Shown here in pieces: positions 25,549-35,990 of a stretch of DNA of 64,000 bases (the first letter of the stretch is position 1; the number at the start of each line of letters is the position of its first letter). The translations under genes were made by a program, and so were the position numbers. The stretch is from contig NC_049994.1 of NCBI RefSeq assembly GCF_000003815.2, positions 14,145,190 to 14,209,189 of the forward strand, written 5' to 3'. Source of the DNA: Branchiostoma floridae. Its lineage: Eukaryota > Chordata > Leptocardii > Amphioxiformes > Branchiostomatidae. The notes under the pieces are model-generated. The model worked only from the letters and a program-made list of their open reading frames with translations, did no database searches and was not told the origin of the DNA.

Positions 25549-26800
25549 CCCTGCCCCTCGAGGTAGAAGCGCTCGAAGCGCCTCGCCCCCGCTGGGACGA
25601 CTGCTTTGGTTTCAAAGTATCAACTAAGGCTTTCTTGCCTGAAACCAATTCTCTAGCTTTAGAGCCCAAATCATTCCTCAATAACTGAGTAGGGTCATCA
25701 GGAATCAAACCAAACAAATCCTTAGCCGTAGACTGATAGGAAACTTCCGCTAGAGATGATCTACGAACGTCAGCGATCTTCGAGTGAGCTGAGCCTAAGA
25801 GCCAAACAGCAGTAGCTGCACAGTCCTGCATAATATCTCTATCAGGCTCAGAAATCTCGCCGTTACATTCTTTCAACATCTGCCAAAGATTCAAAACTGG
25901 TGCGACTACATGCAACAACTTAGTATGAACCGAAGCTAGATTTCTATCGACCTGAAGAGCCGACTTACCTTTGTAAAAGTCGATCGACTTGATCATCTCT
26001 TTAGCGGCTGAATCTAACTCAGGCACCGACAGCTCTTTCGGAGCATTAGAGGGCAGCAAATACTTGTTTTGCCAGTGCGTCAAGGACTCTGTCTTGCGCT
26101 CTTTCTTTAAGTCGAAATAATCTGCGGCAAACCGCACCACGGACTGCCGGGCAGTCCACACTTTTTCCGGGGCGGCCGGCTCACGGTCGAACGGTACAAA
26201 AGACATATCGCTCGCCGCCGAACATGTTGACTCATCGCCGCTGTCAAAACGCGACCTCTTCGAGGGGGTAACTTCGGACTCAAGCTCAGAAGGAGCGCCT
26301 AAATGCCTCTTTGCGCCGACTGAAGCGGCGATAGACCCTAAGATCTCTTTAACTCCTTTGAATTCTTCAGACATTAACCCAAACGCTACGCGAAGAGAGT
26401 TTTGGTCTTGCTGGATGACGTTGACCCCGAGAAGGTCTCTCAATTCGCCCAAATCTCCCGGCCATTCCGGCGTACGCACAGGAGACTTATCTCCGTTCGG
26501 CTCCCGAGGAAGACGAGGACTCTTCTGCCCCTCTAGCAGTAGCTCTTTTTGCCCGCTACTCTCCGGGTCCTCCGTGGAACGGCCGTCCGCAAGCGCGCCG
26601 TCTCCACGTTCGTGTCCGGGGGGGAGGGGGGCGCTGACAAGTTCGCGCTTGTCCCCGATACCACGTGGTGACGAAGAACTCGATTTCCTACGTGAAAACT
26701 CCTCGCGAGCGCGTTTATCACTAGAAGAATGCCTACTGGACGAACTATGAGAACCATGAGACCCTTTACGTCTCCTACTATCCTTTTTTGAATCACTCAT
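25412..26800 (-). CDS. DIRS gag-like protein
   Basis: This first ORF of the element encodes about 462 residues from the MSDSKKDSRRRK start at 26800. The frame is open from 26893, but those extra N-terminal residues cross the inverted repeat boundary and are less likely to be used. The protein starts with a Ser/Arg/Lys-rich segment, has a middle region of predicted helical character, and ends in an RGRG/RGG-rich basic tail suited to RNA binding. I see no CCHC zinc knuckle, as is usual for DIRS gag. It overlaps the RT frame by 137 bp. The call rests on position, composition and linkage to RT, not on a conserved domain. Confidence 0.75.
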   Translation of the reverse strand: MSDSKKDSRRRKGSHGSHSSSSRHSSSDKRAREEFSRRKSSSSSPRGIGDKRELVSAPLPPGHERGDGALADGRSTEDPESSGQKELLLEGQKSPRLPREPNGDKSPVRTPEWPGDLGELRDLLGVNVIQQDQNSLRVAFGLMSEEFKGVKEILGSIAASVGAKRHLGAPSELESEVTPSKRSRFDSGDESTCSAASDMSFVPFDREPAAPEKVWTARQSVVRFAADYFDLKKERKTESLTHWQNKYLLPSNAPKELSVPELDSAAKEMIKSIDFYKGKSALQVDRNLASVHTKLLHVVAPVLNLWQMLKECNGEISEPDRDIMQDCAATAVWLLGSAHSKIADVRRSSLAEVSYQSTAKDLFGLIPDDPTQLLRNDLGSKARELVSGKKALVDTLKPKQSSQRGRGASSASTSRGRGGFRGNRKFRPPPSRQSGGNSNSKFYWGSQYSRTSNQSGDGKKSK

Positions 26801-26875
26801 AGCGCTAGAAAACGAAGAAATATACTGGGAACACAAGAGCTCGGAGAGCGTGACCACTTTCCACAGCGAAACTTC

Positions 26876-27003
26876 AAAAACTGACGTCATCACTCACGGG
26901 AACACAGGAAGTGGGAGGAGCCTCCTTTCACTTCCGACTGTTTACTTCGAAAGAGCTTGGAGAGCATGCCGCGCACAAGCGACATGCTAATTAAGGACCA
27001 TGG
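26876..27003. repeat. DIRS right inverted terminal repeat, 128 bp
   Basis: This is the inverse of 22173-22300 with no difference seen. It lies just upstream of gag in coding direction, so it should hold the element's promoter; its TGACGTCA motif is a candidate activator site. A further 19 bp (27004-27022) forms the right outer extension, which is copied in the internal complementary region. Confidence 0.93.
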
Positions 27004-27774
27004 CTGATATGGACGAAGACAATCATGGTTTACCAATAGAACATTTTGCACAGCTGGACTGAAACACAATAGCACCGTACAACAGAATGGACGGTAAAGG
27101 TGTATGGTAACTGCCTTCATTAGTCTAGTCATTGTGTATCGAGTGGACGGCACACATATGTTCCACAGTATTCTCTCCATGTTCAGAAACATCTGTACCA
27201 GGTGTGGCAAACGTATAGAAACACCATCATAGTATCACCTAAGGGTACACCCAAACTTGTAAAAAGGCAAATCTAATTTGTAATTAGCAATTTTTCGTTT
27301 GTGACCTTGTATGAGAGAAAGAAAAAGCGTGACAGGACGTCACCTATTATTGTTGACTTTTCAGCTGCCTGAGATTGTTATGTGTCCAACCTATCCAAGG
27401 ACATACAACAGCTGCTTTGTACAACATTCAAATATTCAGACATGCCCTAAGCAGCCCTATACACATATTCGGATTACCGGTATACACATGTATTATACCA
27501 TACAGCATGTATTATATCATGCATGCAACCTGAAAGTGTCATGTATTGTTGCATTTGACAATAAACTAGGCAGGAGCTTTTATGAACAACCAGACCAAGG
27601 TATTAACATTGTCATAACAAAAATTAATGTCATTACAGGTGACACAACTGCCAGCAGTATCAACAGATTTAAAAAAAAATTGTTCACTGTTTAAAAATGT
27701 CTCAAATAGCTGGAAATATATGTATTTTTGTAATAAAATATAACATCAAAATTATTCATCATTTAGTGGAAAGG

Positions 27775-27958
27775 TAGCCTGGATACCAGACTCAAGGCCT
27801 GATCTCAATAATATTATATCTACATATATTGTAGATCAGGGTCTAACTCAAGTCAAGGGGCCTGCTAGTAGTAGTACATAGAACTTCCTTGGGGAAAGGT
27901 TGGCGCTAGACTAGAGCCAAGAGTTGGGCTGTTAAGACACAGTCTGGCATCCAGGCTA
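27775..27958. mobile_element. TIR element, TAGCCTGGATACCAGA family
   Basis: The left end TAGCCTGGATACCAGAC is mirrored by GTCTGGCATCCAGGCTA at the right end, 184 bp apart. Inside lies a smaller palindrome (GATCTCAATAATATTATATC, then GTAGATC). No coding capacity. It abuts a second right-end-like copy that ends at 28025. Confidence 0.75.
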
Positions 27959-28025
27959 GCTTATATCTATCTATCCCAAAGGATAGATATTTTTGAGATC
28001 GGGCTGGGGTCTGGTATCCAGGCTA
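27959..28025. mobile_element. Partial foldback element related to 13887-13965
   Basis: ATCTATCCCAAAGGATAGAT forms a small palindrome, followed by GATCGGGCTGGGGTCTGGTA and TCCAGGCTA. This repeats the right arm of the 13.9-kb foldback element. The matching left arm is missing or replaced by the neighbouring element. Confidence 0.6.
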
Positions 28026-28223
28026 AGGCTAGCTGTACCCTGGCTAAAGACCCCTCTAGTGTAAAGGGGGTCGAGTGACCACATGTTGCCACCACAGCTA
28101 TGCAGCACTTGTCATCAGCTGGTCAAGACAGACAGCCAGATAACATGCCCAACATGCCACCCCTTTTAACCCCCCTCCCCACTTAACAAGCAGGAACCCA
28201 GGGTATGCCAGTACCATTCCCCT

Positions 28224-28530
28224 GCACGAGCATATACATGGACAAAATGGGCTGGGAAGAGAGGTTAGAATAGATATAGATGGTTATGTTGGCTATACTC
28301 AAATAATGTGGAACTACAATTGTCTTTGCGAAGAATGTAACGATACACACAGCCCTATAGCAGTTACACGAGCACATGGACAAAATGGGCTGGGAAAAGA
28401 GGTTATAGTAAATGGTTGTTCTAGCTATACTCAAATAATGAAGTTGAGTTGAGTTGAGATGCCAGGGCTGCCACCAACTGACCGAGACTACATTTTTAAT
28501 ATTTGTAATGATACATTCAGTTCTATAGCA
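28224..28530. repeat. Tandem duplication, ~139 bp unit
   Basis: CATGGACAAAATGGGCTGGG occurs at 28238 and 28376. Shared flanks are GAGGTTA, TAGCTATACTCAAATAATG and, in a third partial unit, CTATAGCAGYTACA. Confidence 0.75.
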
Positions 28531-30896
28531 GCTACAGCAAAAAAATAAATGTCAGTCAGTCTATCCAGACTATGACACTATACAAAGGAACTAAACGATA
28601 AATGGAGATTACGATGCTCATAAATTGTACAATACAAAATACATAAAACTTAAAAATGTTACAACTTAGCTGCTAGTTAGCAATTATTAAAGCTACAGCA
28701 AAAGAGGGTTTAAGAATCACTCATCTCAATACCAAAACCTACCATTCTTAACACACTATCATGACAATCTTCCTCTTCCAAATATTACCTGTTATAGTGT
28801 AGAACTAGAAGAATCTTGTACTGTAGTATAGCTACATGCCCAGCTTTTTCATGACCCTTGACCTCCAGAACAGGATGCTGACAAATAAACAGAGGGAGGA
28901 ATCTCAGCACAGTTGTAGACAGACAGGAACCTCCCAGGAGAAAACAGCTATTTCTTCCTGACCTAGCTTACTAGATAAGATAATTATATCCAGAACTTGC
29001 TTACACACAATTCTGGTATCAAGAAGCAGGAGCTAAGTTGATAAGATTAAGACTAAAATACCACATTATGCAAATTTTCCCATCAACATCATCACCTCTG
29101 TACCTTACTATCTGTACCTGTGTATAACAAGACAATAATATGTGCATGAAAATGCCTGCAGCGTGTACTCATTTAATGTCTTTTATTGAAAATCCATACT
29201 CCATTCAATTAAAATTCATAACGCAGAGCGTATCCTCTTTTAATGTTTTTATCCTTCGAGCTTGAAGACGGGAGCCCCTGAATGCCAGCATGTATCATCA
29301 GTAATGAACCCGCGGCTGCGATTATTTCGTGCGCTCGTTTGAAGGCGACGTTGTTGCTATTCCGGTCACATCGTGGTACATGATTAGAAACGCATCGGTC
29401 TTCTGGAGAATTCCCCCGCACGCCGTCATTATCCCGGCCCTTCCTCCGCGGCGTACATGAAAATCTATCGCCGCACAATACAAGGTGGTCCCACAAAAGG
29501 CACTCAGCTATCCTAACAATGGGCACTTTCCCTCGATATTTGGAGCGGAATGGCAGCAAAACGACAAGCAAAGGCAGAGTGAGTGAGGAATTATGCCTAT
29601 CTAGTACATACCACTTTATGACCCAACTTCAAGCTCAGGGATTTCTGAAGGTACCCAGGGACATTGAAGGATCAGCCACAAGACCTTGTAATTTCTGAGG
29701 GAAAAGGGAGGACTTTGAATCGTTTGTTATGACCAGTATACGAATAGATCTAGCACCTAACATTTGTCCTTTTCTGTCAGAGCACTCTGAATTAGAATAG
29801 ATTAAAGAATATGTCGAGAAGGACCACTTAATAACTCAAACCTCCCCTTGCTGTATATAAAATATTTATCGTATTTGGAACTCAGGGTCTATATAGAATA
29901 AGACATTTCACTCTAGATAAATTTTGATATTTTACCAGGAATACTTAAGAAAAATAACTGAGCATTGTTAACGATAAAGAATGACAACAATACTTGTATT
30001 GATATTAGGGCTTGAAATACAAATTTTGGAAATTTTGGGTATACAAAATGAAATGTCTCAAAACACTACATAGATATCTCGTTACAACAAGAACAAAGTT
30101 AGTCCAATTTTGGGAATTTCAATTCCTGTTGCCTCTCACTGTCTGGTTTGATAAGATTTAGGGACATAATTTCTGTTCCTCAGTATTGGTTGCCAAACAC
30201 TATGCTGCGTCTGAGTTTTATAGCAAGTACTGTGATCTGTAGCACTTTCATGGATAATTTCATCAAATCAGGTCAATGTTTTTCATCTGGCAACACTTGA
30301 AATGGACCACAGATGTACACAGTACTTACATCATTAGCAAAACATAATTCAGGTATGAGGTCAGTAGTGAAAGCACAATACTTTATAACAAAGGATACTG
30401 TAGATACATTTACTTTTGCACTGGCTTTTTTCACTTGAGGTGGAAAAGGGATTTTTGCAGTAATTTAAGATTTGTGATTAAAACATTTCTTAAGGACAAC
30501 ATTCTTATAAGGAGACATATTCCCGGTGTCAAGAACTTGCAGTGTGGAGGCCAACTTGACAATAAAACCATCGTAAAATTGTTTTGAATTACAGTATTCT
30601 GATTTCATGAATATGCATGATAATTATTTGTACATAAGCTGTTCCTAATTAGAGCAACAACTGTTTCCTTTACAGTCCTGAAAGGGGGTCGAGCACGAAT
30701 GGTTAAAACAGTAAACAGAGGAACTGTAGCAGCTGCCCCCCTCCCCCCTTCCCTCCCTTCTAGATGGAATGAGGAAATAATGGAATGCTGATTCTGATTC
30801 CAGACAGTGTGTGCACTGGACTGGTTGCACACAGAAAACAACACCCCTCATTCACAGTGGACTGACAGTCTCTTCAACTGCAGGGACCGTTGATGA

Positions 30897-31175
30897 CTAC
30901 AGGAATTGTGCAAGAAACGAAATCACTTCTTTCACACCATCCATGTTTTAATAAGGCCCTAATTTTGGTAGTTAACAACCATGTCATGTCTCAACAATAC
31001 ACAACATAAGAAAAAATGTATGATTGGCAATTACAGACCTTATGCAAGAAACAAAATCACTTCTTTTGCACAATGTGTACGCTTATATTAAGACCTTCAT
31101 TTTGCTGTTTCCTCATGTTATAGAATAAAGTGGACTAGAGTTCTAGTAATATCTCAATAATACAAAACTTTACAA
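30897..31175. repeat. Tandem duplication, ~134 bp unit
   Basis: GCAAGAAACRAAATCACTTC begins units at 30910 and 31044. Later blocks shared at the same offset include TCTCAATAATACA-like sequence and AAGRCCTTMATTTT. Confidence 0.7.
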
Positions 31176-33063
31176 AAATGAGTCCCATATTCATAAAGGC
31201 TTCTACCTAGCAATTGCAACGAAATTTGTACGTCACGGCATATTGGGTATCAATATGTACCTTGCTGTGATATTGTTCGTGCTTTCTTTTCCCGATCTTA
31301 TTTCTATCCTGAAAAAGATTGGAGTTGACAGAACATCTGATTTCCACGGCCAATAATGCCCATTCACGTCAGTTTTACTCCCGCGGTGTTCTCCAAATTA
31401 CCAGTGTTGGGCCCCATCGGTGCGTAAAAACACATACAAGCCCCGCATTAGCATCGTTCGGAAAAAATGGAACGTATTTAGCTAAAGTGTCCGCAGTTCG
31501 GGACGAGGTCCTCGCTAAGGCCCACACTCCCATCTTTCATCTAGTACCCTATGTAAACAAGGGAGCTACAAAACGCAGGGCAGATAAATTATCATACCAA
31601 TTGTTGCTAGCAGATTTGTGCGGTGAATGGGGTGAGGTTTTGAGTGAAAGGAGGCCAGGTCGCCCTGAATGGCGGCCATTATTGTGGCTGGTTGAATACC
31701 AAAAAAACAATGCATATCTTACTTAGATACAACAAACTGTTCAAATCCTCCTGTTGCTAAAATTTTTCCTCATTTTTAGTTTGTCTGTGAAATGGTAATT
31801 TTACTTCTTCCCTTTGCCTTACAATTCTTATCAGCCACTATCCCCTAATTGTTTCACTGCAAAATATTCCACATGATAGGGAAAACAAAAACGGATGATT
31901 CAAACATGACAACAGCAAAATCTAAGTTTACTTGAGTCTGAGGCGTAGATATCTAACTTCTCTGTATTTTTGTTTAGCAAACATAACAAGGATGGTCTAA
32001 GTGTGTTACACTGTATTTTACAATTTTTGACCAGGGAAAAGATATCAACTTTAAACTAAAGCCATACTTAAGTTGGGATAGTTTTACATTACGAAAGGCC
32101 TGTTTTTCCAATGAAATGTAGCTACAGAAACTCTCTAGTTCGGCCACAGGATACACTCTGCTACCGATGCCAAGAATCGATCACACTGGACATGCAGACA
32201 AACAATAGCTAGCCAGGCAAGCAAACTACACCCAATCAACATACCAATGCCAGCATTACACACATTTGGCTGATCCTCCCTACTGAAGCCAATGAATCGT
32301 GTGTAGAGCATACATAAACACAACCAGTGGGTACAGCCAGCATTGGTGTAACCGGGACTCACTATTTAGTACATAGAGGACATACACCGAGGGGGGCCGT
32401 TTTGTTAAAGGGATGTCACTGTCCGTAAGTTCAAATCTGCTGACAAATGTCAGCCGAAATAGCAGCCTGGGCAGTGCGAGCGCCTCAACGTGTAATCAAA
32501 TTGTGTGGGTTGATTATGGTAGGTATGTGGTGTGCAGCCAAAGTGTTTCTGATCCCAGAAACTGGACTGAGGTACGTGTTTTGGGGAACAGAGTTTTGGA
32601 CAAAACAGACGAAAATGAGGCGTGAAAGCAACAATGTACATTATGTAGGAGAATGCGGGGAAAAGATGCCTTTACACAGGAAAATGGCCAACATTATCAA
32701 TTGGTCAGGCTTGGTCTGATATTATGCGAATCTTGCAAACATCCGCCCCTAACATACACTAGTACAGTAGTAGATATGTTTTCCGAAACTACAAAATGAA
32801 AAATATCTAGAATCCCTTCTCCGTGAACATTTGTTATACACTGTCTGGTAACAGGAAGTGACCCAGGTAATAATTTAGAGCAGCGGGTCGAAAATTGACT
32901 GTGAACCGGCGGGCCAAGTTTCTAAATAGTATACACAACCAATGTTGGCAGTCTAAACAGTTTAAAGGTCTCGGAAAGGGGGCATCTTAACAAATAAGAC
33001 GCCGCTTCCTAGTGCAGTACCAAACCATCTAAGACATCCTATACAAGATGTTTTGCCTTCTTT

Positions 33064-33114
33064 CCAAGCAGATGGTATGATAACATCATATTTTTCACCC
33101 CAACATCTGCTTGG
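33064..33114. repeat. Small hairpin, 11-bp perfect arms
   Basis: CCAAGCAGATG and CATCTGCTTGG face each other across 29 bp. No TTTT tract or partner gene suggests a terminator function. Confidence 0.6.
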
Positions 33115-33670
33115 AGATTATGTTTTGCCCACCCCTGGTAGGTACAAAAAAACATGACGTCTTGAAACGGAATCTTGTATGTAAGAATTTCGCCACATGT
33201 GTTAGGAAAGGAATTCTCGTCAAGACCGCAAGGCCACTTGATCTTAGGGAGATGTTAATCCCTAAGAAAAGAAAATTAGGGGAAGGAATCTTCGAGACGT
33301 GGGTATAATTAAAAGGGGGACGCAGACGGAAGGCCAGCACCCGGCACTGTGCCTCACATACCCACCCACACTCAAGACATATCCTGTGCAAAACACACAA
33401 AATTCTACCCCCAAAACTCGCATAAATCGGACCCAAAACACCCCTATCGTCCACTCATAGACAGTTCAGGCCTCTCAAAATTACACACACGTAGACTTAC
33501 GGAGATATGTGGACCCTAGAACCAAGTTTGGAGTGGTATTTTCCTCAAGAAAATCGCGATTTTCTCCAAGACACTCCTGCATGTAAAATGTGCTAGCCTG
33601 TCGGTTGGGCAGGGCTAGGCTAGCGACGGATACACGTCGAACCAGAAAAAATTCCGACTGGTTTACTTAC

Positions 33671-33840
33671 GGTTTCTTCGGGTTTGGTGTCACTTCGGTA
33701 GTCTTGACGTTTTCTTCGGTTCTTGATGAAAATTTCCCGGGCTTTGATGTGTTGATTTGGTGTGGAAAGGGTGTAGAAAACAGGAATTACACAACCGCTA
33801 GTGCTAGTAGTCCGGACCTATCGCCATTTTTACCTGGCCG
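33671..33840 (-). other. Candidate non-coding first exon (p190RhoGAP 5' UTR?)
   Basis: On the minus strand a strong donor, ACC|GTAAGTAA, follows position 33671, at the edge of a GC-richer block of about 170 bp. No long frame continues into it. p190RhoGAP has a spliced 5' UTR (acceptor at 2398) and nothing else on the minus strand in between needs a first exon, so this could be its distal exon. This is inference only; the exon start is not defined. Confidence 0.3.
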
Positions 33841-34104
33841 ATCCGACTGGTAATAAGGCCAGTCCACAGAAACTAGCGCCACATTCGGGTCACGACTCTT
33901 TCAGGGTCGGTATCAAAAATAAAACGACAAAGTCATCCTTTATGACATTTTAAGCTATCAAATTTAAATTTCTAAACTAATTTGATTATGAATAACATTA
34001 TGGTGTGGCTTAATATTTGTAAAATGCAAATTTCATTTGTCTGCAAGCTATGTAGCCGAATCTGCTGCTATAACGGGACGAGTGGCATAGGCTGGTTCAC
34101 AATT

Positions 34105-34220
34105 TGGCTGTTCCGTGACGTGGACTCCCTCCCTCCGCACTCTTCACGTGTCGTGACGTCATCAGGTGTGAGGTCACGCGTCTTCCGGCGAAGTTCACGC
34201 CGGAAAAGGCAGGAAGAATG
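34105..34220. promoter_or_regulatory. CpG/CRE-rich putative promoter block
   Basis: This GC-rich segment carries a perfect TGACGTCA (34154-34161), CGTGACGTGG near 34115, a CACGTG E-box near 34146 and TCACGCG. The density of CREB/ATF and E-box motifs in AT-rich surroundings looks like a promoter or enhancer. It lies about 400 bp upstream of the candidate minus-strand first exon at 33671-33840. No TATA box is evident. Confidence 0.35.
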
Positions 34221-34269
34221 TCTCGTGGGACATCTAAACGCTACGCTATTGTTGCTAAAATAATAAAAA

Positions 34270-35917
34270 CGTCAATGTTCAGATATTAACATTGATATTC
34301 TTCCTTGTAAAGTTTTAGTCATATTTCTGTCAGCGTTTTTTTTTTTCCAATAATTTTATACCTTCCATGTACAAAGTAACAAAACGTAGATCCGTCCTGG
34401 TTCCAAGTCTTCAGGGGTAAAAATAGTGGTACTATTGACGTTTAAAAATAGCCTTAAGGTCACTATAGGCAGTTCTTTTCACAAGTACATTTCGTGTTTG
34501 TTTGTTTTTACTTCTCATATTTGATAAACTCAAGTGAAACTGGGGCCGGTCATAGCACTAACTGCGTGTAACTTTATAGTGTTTGGCAACTTTTAGGACA
34601 TAGTCGGACAACTTTTTGCGGTGAGACAAGGTTGCACATGACTAACCGCTTAAGAACATTTCACGGTACAATGCGCACGCCAAGCTTCCTTCTTTCCGCA
34701 CCAAAACCTCACAAACACTTCTCGTCTGTCCAAAACAAGACTTCCAAGAAACTACATCTTCGGTTTTCACTTGAGTCATTCGTGCTTCTCGTTTTTCTCC
34801 TCATAAAACGTTTAGTAATATCCGGGAAGCGGTTGTTATCTACCTATCTATATAAGTTCTGATCAAAACACTCTTCGGGTTTATGCCACAAAATTCTTGT
34901 TGAAAATATGCCTGGAGACCCATAACGTTATATTTCATTATTTTGAAGAAGGAAAGGTCCTAAAATAACACTAAAGCCGTTGTTGTAACTGACAGGAAGC
35001 CATAACCGTATTAAATCGTTTACGGAACTAGAGGATATTTCTATGACTTGTATACAAAGAAGGCATGAAATAGTAATACATGTAGACGTCTAGGAGTAAC
35101 ATTACACCTCCGCAACTACACTCAAAAATAGAAAGTGTCGTGTCCGTATCTCCGGGAGCACAAATGGACTTTGCTCTTCCGGATTATTTCGCTATCAGAC
35201 CTCATCTTTCTGACTCACGGCAAGTTTGTGCCGAGATGTTGTTTTCAGTAAATCGCCACGTGAAATTATTTTGGGTGTGCTCTTTCATGTAAGTCCCAAA
35301 ATAGCGTTCTTTCATGTCTTTATAGTCTTGGAAAACTGAAATCACTCAGAAGTGCAAGGATGTTCCTAACACAATCTACTTGCACAGAAGCGTCAGCTAG
35401 TTTATGTTTTCCGTGCCACTGGCACCAGCTTACAAAAATATTTGTTTCCGTAGAACAAAAATAAGAAAAAAGATGGCAAGGACATTTCTAAGCAAATATG
35501 ACAATACAAAAACTATCGGAAAGAGCCAAAGAAATAAAGTTAAACTTACATTGTCCATATCATTGATTTAAAATGTATCTATTATACAGTTAAGCAAATA
35601 ACGTTAGATCTGAAAAAAAAAATAGTTTTCCACACGATTTTTTTCTGTAATTTTTACGGCCCTGCATCCACTTTTTCACGGCTATGATAAGATATGAACG
35701 ATTTTGCAAACTCCTGTAAAACGTTCATACATCGCTAGAGGTCGCTTCGGCACGCCAATACAGATGTACAACGCGGAGCAACTTCCGGTTGGGGTTTAGG
35801 GACTGAATCCATATTTACATGTGAAAAACAATTGTCCGTGCGTCTAATTGCGTTTAAAACACAAAAGGACCCTATTGTTGATCGATAAAAACAAAATAGC
35901 CAGAGGCAAAAAACAAT
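34270..35917. other. Non-coding stretch
   Basis: No gene, RNA or clear repeat recognised over about 1.6 kb; the open frames are short and AT-biased. Confidence 0.6.
35908..35913 (-). terminator. Pol III T6 terminator of tRNA-Arg
   Basis: Six T residues on the sense strand, four bases past the mature 3' end. Confidence 0.85.
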
Positions 35918-35990
35918 CGAGTCTGCCAGGATTCGAACCTGGAATCTTCTGATCCGTAGTCAGACGCGTTATCCGTTGCGCCACAGACCC
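35918..35990 (-). tRNA. tRNA-Arg (ACG)
   Basis: The 73-nt gene folds as a standard cloverleaf. The acceptor stem GGGTCTG pairs with CAGACTC with discriminator G; the anticodon stem TCTGA/TCAGA encloses loop CTACGGA, giving anticodon ACG. The T arm CCAGG-TTCGAAT-CCTGG contains a canonical B box, and the D arm carries a good A box (TGGCGCAACGG). There is no intron and CCA is not encoded, as is normal for eukaryotes. A run of six T (35913-35908 on the sense strand) a few bases downstream is the Pol III terminator. Confidence 0.97.

Larger units (their letters stand above)
22112..27022 (-). mobile_element. DIRS-type tyrosine-recombinase retrotransposon, apparently complete
   Basis: This 4.9-kb element replicates through an RNA and a circular DNA intermediate and integrates with a tyrosine recombinase instead of a DDE integrase. 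In coding direction (right to left) it carries gag (26800-25412), RT-RNase H (25548-23290) and recombinase (about 23500-22475), overlapping one another. Identical 128-bp inverted repeats lie at 22173-22300 and 26876-27003. An internal complementary region at 22378-22482 matches the inverted sequence of both outer ends (22112-22178 and 26983-27022), which is the diagnostic DIRS arrangement. No target-site duplication is evident. All three frames are uninterrupted, so it may be recent or still active. It sits in the non-coding stretch right of p190RhoGAP. Confidence 0.93.
27023..33670. other. Non-coding stretch right of the DIRS element
   Basis: About 6.6 kb without a recognisable gene. It holds the MITE cluster at 27775-28025, tandem duplications at 28.2 and 30.9 kb, and two less AT-rich segments (29.2-29.58 and 31.3-31.73 kb) with unusually long open frames of no recognisable family; these may be regulatory. 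If p190RhoGAP starts near 33.7 kb, this is part of its 5' intron. Confidence 0.55.

Noticed and set aside
31319..31726. 135-codon plus-strand frame as a gene
   Set aside because: No family match by eye and no supporting exon structure; kept only as a finding.
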